Shown piece by piece: positions 34,583 through 42,274 of a DNA stretch of 64,000 nt; within the stretch, counting starts at the first letter, position 1; the number at the start of each line of letters is the position of its first letter. A model generated the notes under the pieces. The model was not told where the DNA came from. It saw nothing but the letters and a program-made list of their open reading frames with translations, and made no database searches. Source of the stretch: G963669295 sp963669295 (GTDB lineage Bacteria; Bacteroidota; Bacteroidia; Flavobacteriales_D; CALLUQ01). Made by a program: the position numbers and the translations under genes. Location of the stretch: contig OY769938.1 of the NCBI GenBank assembly GCA_963669295.1, positions 2,604,001 to 2,668,000 of the forward strand. Reading direction: 5' to 3'.

Positions 34583-35914
34583 TTAAAGGCCTACGGTCCA
34601 GCCAGCAGTCCAATCGTTGCCGCTTTCCACAGCACCAATAAAGTTACCGGTAGAAAACCATGCTCCCAATGTAGTAGGGTCTAACGAATTGGTGTTTACG
34701 GTGCCTACATAACCTACTAAACCAGGGTCGGTAATGGCATTGGTAGCGTCGTTTTCGAATACAGCACAGTCTTTCCAGTTGGTGCCGTTGTTGAATACTA
34801 CCGAGTTTTTCACTACCAGGGTACCATTGGTCATGTGGTCGGTAGACGATTGATCGGATACGCGGATGCCATTTGCCGGGAAGTTCACAACAATGGCGTT
34901 GTAAATTTTTCCTTTGGTGCCCGCTCGTAAGCGCATGCCGGTGTTTTCGCTATCTCCATCATCGTTGCCCACAATGGTAAGGTTCGATAAGGTAGGCTCT
35001 GAGTATGGGGTTAAGAAGTTGTCGTCGCCATTGTTGTCAGCTTCAATGCCCCTGTCGCCACCATCGTTGTTTTGGTGTACTACCCAAAATTGTCCGTTGC
35101 CTCTCCAGCCGTGCGTCCAGTCGAAAGAGTCGTCGTGGTTGCCGCTCGATACGGCATATTTTACACTCACGGTACCACCGAAAAATTCAATGCCATCATC
35201 AGTACCTCTGTACGCTTGAATGTATTCGATGGTAGTTCCTGCGCCAACACCGTTAAAAGAGAATCCGTTCAACTCGTTGTCGGTACCTAAGATTTTACCA
35301 GCGTACTCTACACGTACATAGCGAATGATTCCCGAATCGTCGTTGTCGTCGCTACCCCCATAAGTGCCTGTTCCACCTTCCCCTTGTGCAGTGGCACCTA
35401 CGTTAATGTTGGCATAGCCGTTTACAATAATTCCTCCCCAGTCGCCAGGTTGTGGGCTCGATTTTACAGAGGTAAATACAATGGGGTTCGAAGAAGTGCC
35501 TGAAGCATTGATGTTGCCGCCTTGCAAAATAGAAAGGAATGGAGTAGTACCATCGTCAGCGGCATATATCATAGTGCCTGCTTCAATGCTTAAGGTGGCA
35601 CCATCATCTACAAAAACACCACCAGAAAGCAACCAGTTGATGTTGCTGGTTAACGTGTAATCTCTGTTAAAAGTGCCTTCTATTTTTTTGTAATCAGTAC
35701 CAGATATGGTAACGTCGGTAATGAAGAAGTTATCTCCGCTTCCTGTGTTCCCTCCAGTATCGTATTGGCAAGATCCATCATCTTTTTCAGCGTCGGGGTC
35801 GTAGTTGCTTGAATTAGGATCCGTACAACCTTCCTTTTTCTTACATGAAGGTGCCAGTAATGCAACGCCTACTAGCAGCGCAAGGATCATTATTGTTTTT
35901 CTTCTTACGTTCAT
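34583..35914 (-). CDS. Surface lipoprotein with predicted parallel beta-helix
   Basis: 443 residues from the ATG at 35914, giving signal peptide and lipobox LLAPSC (Cys17); an in-frame start at 35935 adds only a polar stretch. After the lipid anchor comes CTDPNSSNYDPDAEKDDGSC, a Cys-bounded acidic motif common in Bacteroidota surface proteins and possibly Ca2+-binding. The remaining ~370 residues are Gly/Asn/Asp-rich with regular strand spacing, as in right-handed beta helices (GDWGGIIVNGYANIN, DDGIEFFGGTVSVKYA). The upstream TTAA block at 36033-36055 and the TonB receptor gene upstream, ending 228 bp away with its own terminator, suggest co-regulation: a surface-exposed partner for the receptor. 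Confidence 0.8.
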   Translation of the reverse strand: MNVRRKTIMILALLVGVALLAPSCKKKEGCTDPNSSNYDPDAEKDDGSCQYDTGGNTGSGDNFFITDVTISGTDYKKIEGTFNRDYTLTSNINWLLSGGVFVDDGATLSIEAGTMIYAADDGTTPFLSILQGGNINASGTSSNPIVFTSVKSSPQPGDWGGIIVNGYANINVGATAQGEGGTGTYGGSDDNDDSGIIRYVRVEYAGKILGTDNELNGFSFNGVGAGTTIEYIQAYRGTDDGIEFFGGTVSVKYAVSSGNHDDSFDWTHGWRGNGQFWVVHQNNDGGDRGIEADNNGDDNFLTPYSEPTLSNLTIVGNDDGDSENTGMRLRAGTKGKIYNAIVVNFPANGIRVSDQSSTDHMTNGTLVVKNSVVFNNGTNWKDCAVFENDATNAITDPGLVGYVGTVNTNSLDPTTLGAWFSTGNFIGAVESGNDWTAGWTVGL

Positions 35915-36032
35915 TGGGTTAAATTTTATAGTCAATAATTTGTTTCATTTTTCTACTGCGAAGTAACAGTTTGGGTATTACAAGACCGTTACGGGGTGTT
36001 TATTTGTCTTTTAATAAAAAATGAAGCAAGGG

Positions 36033-36055
36033 TTAAGATGTTAAGTAAATATTAA
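36033..36055 (-). promoter_or_regulatory. TTAA box upstream of the beta-helix lipoprotein gene
   Basis: TTAA at 36033, 36041 and 36052; the outer pair (36041, 36052) is 11 bp apart, the other 8 bp. Weaker than the boxes at 32956 and 39062. Confidence 0.35.
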
Positions 36056-36070
36056 GGGCATGGCGTGGTA

Positions 36071-36123
36071 AAAAAAAGCCCCGTTATTCGACCCCATAAC
36101 ACTGGAGAAATAACGAGGCTTTT
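36071..36123 (-). terminator. Terminator of the TonB receptor gene
   Basis: AAAAGCCCCGTTATT/AATAACGAGGCTTTT stem with one mismatch; a 20-base loop and A-run on the left. It separates the receptor transcript from the lipoprotein gene. Confidence 0.7.
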
Positions 36124-36141
36124 CATGATGCGTTATGATGT

Positions 36142-39006
36142 TTATTCTGTACGGTTTTTGTTGGGATTCAGTAAATTGTACGAGAGGCTGATGCCTACCG
36201 ATGTGCCTCTTTTGTAAGAGTTTACCTCGATGTTTTCCGGGTTGGCTTCTTGCTCTAGCAATACGAGAGGATTCAGCAAGTTTGTAGCACTTACTTGTAC
36301 ATTAAACCTTCTCTTGAAACGTGCACCTACAACGAGGTTGACAGTGTTTACAGGCAATTCATATACATCGCCCAATCCCTGGATGCCAACATTGCTCAAC
36401 CTTTTGCCAAAAACATTGTACGAAACAGTGGCGGTGTATTTTACATCGTGCTCCAAATCGTATTTTTCATAAGAAAGATCGAAATTCACCAGGTAAGGCG
36501 ATGCTCCTTGTAGCGGGCGCTCGGTATTGGTTACAATGTTCGAAACCGCACCGGTATCCAATAAGTTTACTTGCGAGTTTAAGAAAGAGGCGTTGATGCC
36601 AACGCTAAAGTTCTTCAGGTAGGAACTGTCGTTGGAAGCAAGGAAGCTTAAATTTTTAATGGCTTCCAATTCAACACCCATCACTGTGGCTTCGTTGGCA
36701 TTTTGAAACGATTGCAATTGCCCGCTGGCAGTAGCCAACATGGTTCTTTCAATGGGGTTTTGTAAGTATTTGTAAAAACCAGTTACCGAAAGCAACTCGC
36801 CAGCATTGGGGTATACCTCATACCTGATGTCGGTGTTGTAATTGCTACCGTTAATTAAGAAGGGGTTACCTCTCGATTTCATGCCTGCAAATACTTCGGT
36901 ATATTCAAACGGAGCAATTTCTTTGAACCCAGGGCGTGAAATGGTTTTGCTTCCCGACAGTCGGATGAAATTGTTTTCTTTCACTTCATACTTCATCGAT
37001 AAGCTGGGCAATACATCTTGCGACAGTACAATTTGCTTGATGGTGAAACGGGGTTGTGTTTGATCTTTAAATACAATGGGCTGATAGCCATCTTCGTATC
37101 GAGCGCCTACAGTAACGTGTAGTTTTGGGGTGATGTAAGCATCGGTGCCCAGGTAGTAGGCAGTGATGTCTTGATCGGCCCAGTACGAGGAGGCGGGATT
37201 CAATGCTTCATCAATTTCATATACGCCTGCTGCCAGGTTTTCATCGTTCAGTGCACCGTCGGGGTTATTGATGTCGATGGGGCCTCCCTGGTAAAGGTTC
37301 ACATTGTTGAATCCGTTGAGCACATATACAAACTGACGGTAATCGAACAAGCGCTCCTTCAACCGCATGTTGTAGCCCAATGTAACGTTCCAAATAGATT
37401 GTGGCCTGGCCGTTTCTTCATCTTCTTCCTTAAATTTTAAGGCGTAGGTAGCTTCTGCTTTAAAGGCCCATTCGTATTCTTCCAGGGCACTGAAGAAGCG
37501 GTGGTTGTCTAAGCGGTCAACGTGGTTAAAAGAGTAGTCAGTAGCAGCATCTTCGTTGTAAAGGTATACCAACTGGCGACGATCTGGTTCTTTGCTGTTG
37601 GCAATGCTTCTAACAGCTCCCCAGTTAACCGTTAACCGGTTGTTGCTAAGCAACGAGTGTTTGCCCAACAGTTGGTGCACCATTAGGTTATTTTCTCTAT
37701 AGGTATACCTGCGGCTAAATAGGTTGCGGTTGTAATCGAAATGCGAGCCCCAGGTATCGCGTGTTTCGTCGCTCGAAAGGTTAACGTACAACATGTTGTA
37801 GGTAATGCTATGACGGTCATTCAGATCGAACAAAATATTAGCCAGTGCCGAACTTCGGGTGGCAAAGCCATACGTTTCAAAGTCGTAATCCAGCTGAGCC
37901 ACATTTTGCAAGTTGAGTGTTCTGATTTTGCCGTTTTGATAGTACGAGCTGGCATTGTGCGATACCAATCCCAACACACCAATACCCATTTGACTTTCCT
38001 CTTTGTTGTTGCCCAGTTGATAGTAGTTGCCGCCATAAATTGAAAAGCTGGTGTTTACAGGAGCTTTCTTTGTGACGGCATTCATGTTTTGTGCAAATTT
38101 GCTGTTGGCTCCTTCTGCATCCGACGAGTTGTAGTCGTCTGCTGCTGCAATATCGTTGGGCATATCCCTGGTGCCATCATCAATGCCCCAGTAATCGCTT
38201 TTACCCCCGTTATAGGTGCGAAAATCTTTAAAAGTACTTTGGGTATTCATGCCCGTGCCAAGGTTTACCATTAATGTAGGCTCATCGGGATAATCTTTGG
38301 TTTGGATGTTGATGGCTCCACCGGCAAAATCGCCATAAAGGTTAGGAGTAAATGCTTTGTTTACCGAGAGGCTTCTTACTACTGAGGTAGGGAAGATGTT
38401 CATCGGAATTACTTTGTTGTCGGGGTCGGGCGATGCAATGGGCATGCCATTGAGGTAGGCAGCATTGTATCGATCGCCCATTCCACGAACAAATACATAT
38501 TTAGAGCCTACTACCGATAAACCAGCCACTTTGGTAATGCCTGTGGCCACATCCGATGCACCGGCCTTGGTCATGGCTTCTTTACTGATGTTGGTTTGGA
38601 TGCCTTCTGCTTCTTTCCGCTCGGTAAGCTGCATCTCGTCTTTTTCTTTGTCTTGTTTGGCCACAATCTCCACACCACCGTCCAATACAATGGCTTTGGT
38701 TTTCACCTCGTTGTTGAGGGCAACGGTTTCGCCAGCTTTTATTTGCACTGAAATGGTGTCTACGTGGTAACCAATGGCACTGAATATTACTTTTTTGTTT
38801 CCTGTAGTTAAATCAAAGTTGTAGTTGCCATTAATATCGGTAGCCACTCCATTGGTGGTGCCCAGTTCAATAACGTTGGCAAAAGGAACAGGCACTTTTT
38901 TGCCATCCATCATCTCGTAAACGGTACCTTTTACCGTGCCCTTTTGCCCTAATGCTAAGCCGCTTAAAAAAAGCGCGCCAATGGTAATGAAGAATTTTGT
39001 TTTCAT
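36142..39006 (-). CDS. TonB-dependent outer-membrane receptor
   Basis: 954 residues: signal peptide (1-20), carboxypeptidase-regulatory-like domain (about 24-110, GTVKGTVYEMMDGKKVPVPF), plug domain (about 135-260, YVFVRGMGDRYNAAYLNGMP and GDFAGGAINIQTKD), and a barrel with C-terminal aromatic residues near the end (ISLSYNLLN). No SusD partner. The ligand is not visible. It is divergent from the intact PhoB/PhoR-like pair; the shared 195-bp region holds the best TTAA triple box in the window, next to this gene's start. I infer phosphate-linked regulation, with a phosphorus-containing ligand possible. Confidence 0.92.
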   Translation of the reverse strand: MKTKFFITIGALFLSGLALGQKGTVKGTVYEMMDGKKVPVPFANVIELGTTNGVATDINGNYNFDLTTGNKKVIFSAIGYHVDTISVQIKAGETVALNNEVKTKAIVLDGGVEIVAKQDKEKDEMQLTERKEAEGIQTNISKEAMTKAGASDVATGITKVAGLSVVGSKYVFVRGMGDRYNAAYLNGMPIASPDPDNKVIPMNIFPTSVVRSLSVNKAFTPNLYGDFAGGAINIQTKDYPDEPTLMVNLGTGMNTQSTFKDFRTYNGGKSDYWGIDDGTRDMPNDIAAADDYNSSDAEGANSKFAQNMNAVTKKAPVNTSFSIYGGNYYQLGNNKEESQMGIGVLGLVSHNASSYYQNGKIRTLNLQNVAQLDYDFETYGFATRSSALANILFDLNDRHSITYNMLYVNLSSDETRDTWGSHFDYNRNLFSRRYTYRENNLMVHQLLGKHSLLSNNRLTVNWGAVRSIANSKEPDRRQLVYLYNEDAATDYSFNHVDRLDNHRFFSALEEYEWAFKAEATYALKFKEEDEETARPQSIWNVTLGYNMRLKERLFDYRQFVYVLNGFNNVNLYQGGPIDINNPDGALNDENLAAGVYEIDEALNPASSYWADQDITAYYLGTDAYITPKLHVTVGARYEDGYQPIVFKDQTQPRFTIKQIVLSQDVLPSLSMKYEVKENNFIRLSGSKTISRPGFKEIAPFEYTEVFAGMKSRGNPFLINGSNYNTDIRYEVYPNAGELLSVTGFYKYLQNPIERTMLATASGQLQSFQNANEATVMGVELEAIKNLSFLASNDSSYLKNFSVGINASFLNSQVNLLDTGAVSNIVTNTERPLQGASPYLVNFDLSYEKYDLEHDVKYTATVSYNVFGKRLSNVGIQGLGDVYELPVNTVNLVVGARFKRRFNVQVSATNLLNPLVLLEQEANPENIEVNSYKRGTSVGISLSYNLLNPNKNRTE

Positions 39007-39061
39007 GGTTTTCGTTGAAAATTTCTTGCCGCAAAGGAATTGGTAGGGTTTAATTTTATGG

Positions 39062-39087
39062 TTAAATCAGTGTTAAATAAATGTTAA
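39062..39087. promoter_or_regulatory. Triple 11-bp-phased TTAA box between the TonB receptor and the PhoB/PhoR-like genes
   Basis: GTTAAAT-CAGT-GTTAAAT-AAAT-GTTAACC: TTAA at 39062, 39073 and 39084, two spacings of exactly 11 bp. It is the cleanest copy of the motif, 56 bp from the receptor's start, 62 bp from the regulator's -33 TTG. Confidence 0.55.
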
Positions 39088-39148
39088 CCAGTAAGGAAAT
39101 GATGCAAACAAAATATATTCGTAATTTAGTCTTAACATTCATTTAATA

Positions 39149-39176
39149 TTGGCGGTGTTTTGATCTGGTAACTTTG
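39149..39176 (+). promoter_or_regulatory. Promoter of the PhoB/PhoR-like operon
   Basis: TTG (39149-39151), 17-bp spacer, TAACTTTG (39169-39176): exact consensus. Leader of about 20 nt to the ATG at 39202. Confidence 0.7.
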
Positions 39177-39201
39177 TTACCTAAACTTAAAATGATTGTT
39201 T

Positions 39202-39885
39202 ATGTCAGGTGAAAAGAACAGGATATTATTGGTAGACGATGAACCCGACTTGCTCGAATTGATACGTTACAATTTGGAAAAAGAAGGGTATCAGGTAACT
39301 ACTGCGGAGAATGGGAAAGAGGCGCTGGTGAAAGCGGAGGCAACAAAACCGCATCTTATTTTGTTGGATGTGATGATGCCTGAAATGGATGGCATAGAAA
39401 CATGCATGGAATTGCGTGAAAAAGAGGTGTTGAAAAATACTATCATTGCCTTTTTAACTGCCCGTGCCGAAGATTACTCGCAAATTGCAGGATTTGATGC
39501 AGGTGCCGACGATTACATTGCCAAGCCCATTAAACCCCGGGTGCTGGTAAGTAGGGTAAAGGCATTGCTTCGCCGACCGGCTATTATTAGCGATGCTCCA
39601 CCTACACAAGAAGTAGCGGGATTGAGCATTGATCGTGAAAAATATGTGGTAGTAAAAGATGGCATTGAATTGGCTCTTCCCAAAAAGGAGTTCGAATTGT
39701 TGGCCCTCCTGGTGTCTAAGCCTGGCAAGGTGTTTACCCGCGAGGTTATCCTGGGTGAAATTTGGGGCAACGATGTCATTGTTGGCGACCGTACCATTGA
39801 TGTTCATATTCGAAAACTGCGTGAAAAAATTGGAGATAACCACATCAAAACCGTTAAAGGGGTAGGGTATAAATTCGAACATTAA
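39202..39885 (+). CDS. OmpR/PhoB-family response regulator
   Basis: 227 residues from the ATG at 39202 (the frame extends to a TTG at 39196, not needed). Receiver with the full acidic pocket: D12-D13-E14, phosphoacceptor Asp56 in ILLDVMMPEMDG, Thr in FLTARAED, Lys in YIAKPI. The C-terminal winged helix (about 130-227) has ELLALLVSKPGKVF and DRTIDVHIRKLREKIGD. It overlaps the kinase start by one base (TAATG). PhoB, WalR and other OmpR-type regulators share this layout; its neighbourhood of phosphate transport genes and TTAA boxes favours a PhoB role, which is inference. Confidence 0.93.
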   Translation: MSGEKNRILLVDDEPDLLELIRYNLEKEGYQVTTAENGKEALVKAEATKPHLILLDVMMPEMDGIETCMELREKEVLKNTIIAFLTARAEDYSQIAGFDAGADDYIAKPIKPRVLVSRVKALLRRPAIISDAPPTQEVAGLSIDREKYVVVKDGIELALPKKEFELLALLVSKPGKVFTREVILGEIWGNDVIVGDRTIDVHIRKLREKIGDNHIKTVKGVGYKFEH

Positions 39886-40949
39886 TGAAGCTAAACACCC
39901 CCCGGGAGGTGGCGCTTGCGGGCGCATTGATCATAAGCCTACTTACTGCTTTAGTCATAGCCATTATGGCCATCGTTTCTGGCTTGGCCTGGTGGTGGCT
40001 GGCAGTGGCACCTGTGCTTCTTTTTGCGGGCACCTACTTTTTGCTGTTATTCCTCATCGAGCGATTCATTTACCGGAAAGTAAAACTCATCTATAAAACC
40101 ATCCACAGCCTTAAAGTAAGTAAAGGCGCTGATATCGAGTTCAACATGAACGACGATGTATTGCTCGATGTTAATAGTGAGGTGCTTTCCTGGGCAAAAG
40201 ATAGCAAGGCCGAGATCAAGCAGTTGAAAGAACTGGAAGAGTTTCGACGTCGCTTCATTGGTAATGTGGCACACGAGTTAAAAACACCTGTATTTAGCAT
40301 TCAGGGCTATATCCTTACATTGTTGGAAGGAGCCATGGACGATGACCCGGAGATTCAACGCGATTTTTTGATGCGTGCAGCCAAAGGGGTAGATCGTATG
40401 ACTCGAATCATTGAAGATTTAGATACCATTACCCGCTACGAGTCGAAGCAAATGGAAATAGAGCTGGAGCGCACCAACCTGGTGGAATTAGCAGCAGAGG
40501 TTATGGAGTCGTTAGAACTCAAGGCCAGGAAGAGGAAAATAGCAGTGGGGTTTAAAGAAGCTTATGAAAAGCCCATCTGGGTAAAGGCCGATGCTGGAAG
40601 AATAGCGCAGGTGTTGACCAATCTTATGGTAAATGCCATCAATTATGGAAAGGAAGATGGCAACATTCAAATTCGCTTTTACGACCTCGATCAAAACATC
40701 TTAATAGAAGTGGCCGACGACGGACTGGGCATTGCCGAAAAACATTTGCCCCACTTATTCGAACGGTTTTACCGGGTGGATAAAAGCAGGGCTCGCCACG
40801 AAGGAGGAACTGGTTTGGGACTGGCCATTGTGAAACACATCATCGAAGCGCATGGACAAACCATTAGCGTGCGCAGTGGTGAAGGGGTGGGTTCTACCTT
40901 CTCTTTTACCCTCGAAAAATCTCAAAAATCAGATAAGAAAAGCGATTAG
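39885..40949 (+). CDS. Sensor histidine kinase (PhoR-like, no large periplasmic domain)
   Basis: 354 residues. Two adjacent transmembrane segments (about 10-35 and 40-62) with almost no periplasmic loop, a linker/HAMP-like segment (63-115), the phosphoacceptor His130 in NVAHELKTP, and the catalytic domain with N-box NLMVNAINYG, G1 VADDGLGI, F-box LFERFYRVDKSRA and G2 GGTGLGLAI. The short sensor region means it probably reads a signal through another membrane protein, as PhoR does through the Pst/PhoU system. It would phosphorylate the adjacent regulator at Asp56. Terminator follows after 225 bp of featureless AT-rich sequence. Confidence 0.92.
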   Translation: MKLNTPREVALAGALIISLLTALVIAIMAIVSGLAWWWLAVAPVLLFAGTYFLLLFLIERFIYRKVKLIYKTIHSLKVSKGADIEFNMNDDVLLDVNSEVLSWAKDSKAEIKQLKELEEFRRRFIGNVAHELKTPVFSIQGYILTLLEGAMDDDPEIQRDFLMRAAKGVDRMTRIIEDLDTITRYESKQMEIELERTNLVELAAEVMESLELKARKRKIAVGFKEAYEKPIWVKADAGRIAQVLTNLMVNAINYGKEDGNIQIRFYDLDQNILIEVADDGLGIAEKHLPHLFERFYRVDKSRARHEGGTGLGLAIVKHIIEAHGQTISVRSGEGVGSTFSFTLEKSQKSDKKSD

Positions 40950-41174
40950 TTTATTCGGCCTGCATACTATAGATTCGCTACCATCAAGCTTATTTTCCAT
41001 CCATCATTAATTTTTGCCGTTCATACAAAAATGATAAATAAGCAATTCCTTTTTTTATTTCTTCCTAATGAAATCGTTGATCAAGTACGCTGATATTCCT
41101 TGTTATCAGATACAGTAAAGGGTTAATTACTAGTATTATTGGTTAATAATTTCACAAAATAGTAGAGAGTTTTC

Positions 41175-41208
41175 AAAAGCCACCCCGATAACGATCGGGG
41201 TGGCTTTT
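41175..41208. terminator. Bidirectional terminator between the kinase gene and the PorP/SprF gene
   Basis: Perfect 15-bp stem AAAAGCCACCCCGAT/ATCGGGGTGGCTTTT, loop AACG. It can end transcripts from both sides. Confidence 0.85.
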
Positions 41209-41234
41209 GCTGTATAGGGGGGTGTGAAAGTCGA

Positions 41235-42254
41235 TTATAGGAAACGTGCGTTGCGCTTGCCTCCACCGTTAAAAGATCCGAAGTAGGAGAGTAAGAACTC
41301 CATGCCTCCTTTTCCTCCGGAGGCTGTTTTCAAGTCAGAAGTATTAAAGTCGTAACTCACTCCAAGGGCAAAGTTTGAATAGGAGAACCTGGTGGTTGCA
41401 AAGAAAGCATCACCAAACCGGTTGTAAATGCCGAGGTTCCACGAAAATTCATCGCGAAATTTCAACAGTTCCGAACGGTCTACCAGTACAAAGCGCACGT
41501 CACTCCCCACATTAATTATCTGGTTAGGGCCCTGGGTGACATAAATGAAGTTAGGGATGATGGCCACATTGCTATTAGCAAAATCGATATCGGCACCACC
41601 GTGCACCGAAATTTTCCGCATCAGTTTCTCATCGCCAGAGTTGAAAGAAATATCTGGTTCGGTAAGGTGTTGCCCTGAAGCCCCCAACCAAATTTCAGTT
41701 AAATCGGTTGGGGCATAAAACCAATGCAGGCCTGCACCCACCTCTATGGCGGTAATGCGGTCAAAAGGCAGGTCTTCCAGGTTATCAATGCTTTTGTCAA
41801 AGCCAACGCCTACCCACTGGTTGTCGAAATACAAGGTGCTCAGGTTAATTTTTCTTCTGAACTGTCCTCCTTGTAAGCCTAACGAAAAATAATGGGTGCC
41901 GTCGCCATTCAGATCCAGGCTGTAAGCCAATGCCATGGTATATTGAAAGGTGTTGACTTGTGCATCACCTGTTTGATCGGAAAACAAGTTTAATCCCAAT
42001 GCCAGGAAGTTGCCATTATTGCGGTATACTGGCATGTCTACCGACGATGAAAGCGTAACGTATGGTGAAGCCACAGTATTCCACTGGTTGCGGTAGTTGT
42101 TAAACATTCTTATGTCGCCATTAAATTGCCCGGCAGTTGCAGGGTTAAGGTTAATGGGCGAAGCAAAGAAGTGCGAAAAATGAATGTCTTGTTGCGCGCT
42201 TGAGGTCAAATACAAGCAGCCGATCAGTCCTAAGAGTATGCTTATCCTTTTCAT
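41235..42254 (-). CDS. PorP/SprF-family outer-membrane protein
   Basis: 339 residues: signal peptide (1-20), then the family start QQDIHFSHFFASPINLNPA and a beta barrel ending in aromatic and Gly-rich sequence. PorP/SprF proteins work with T9SS to place type B-sorted adhesins (such as SprB) on the surface. It follows, 20 bp later, the type B adhesin gene at 42275, so the two form an operon: cargo plus its dedicated partner. Confidence 0.93.
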   Translation of the reverse strand: MKRISILLGLIGCLYLTSSAQQDIHFSHFFASPINLNPATAGQFNGDIRMFNNYRNQWNTVASPYVTLSSSVDMPVYRNNGNFLALGLNLFSDQTGDAQVNTFQYTMALAYSLDLNGDGTHYFSLGLQGGQFRRKINLSTLYFDNQWVGVGFDKSIDNLEDLPFDRITAIEVGAGLHWFYAPTDLTEIWLGASGQHLTEPDISFNSGDEKLMRKISVHGGADIDFANSNVAIIPNFIYVTQGPNQIINVGSDVRFVLVDRSELLKFRDEFSWNLGIYNRFGDAFFATTRFSYSNFALGVSYDFNTSDLKTASGGKGGMEFLLSYFGSFNGGGKRNARFL

Positions 42255-42274
42255 AGTTACGAGTAGTTGTAGCG

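Noticed and set aside
41175..41208. Possible REP element because CCCCGAT/ATCGGGG also occurs in the 80-bp modules
   Set aside because: The long perfect stem with A and T flanks between two convergent genes is fully explained as a bidirectional terminator.
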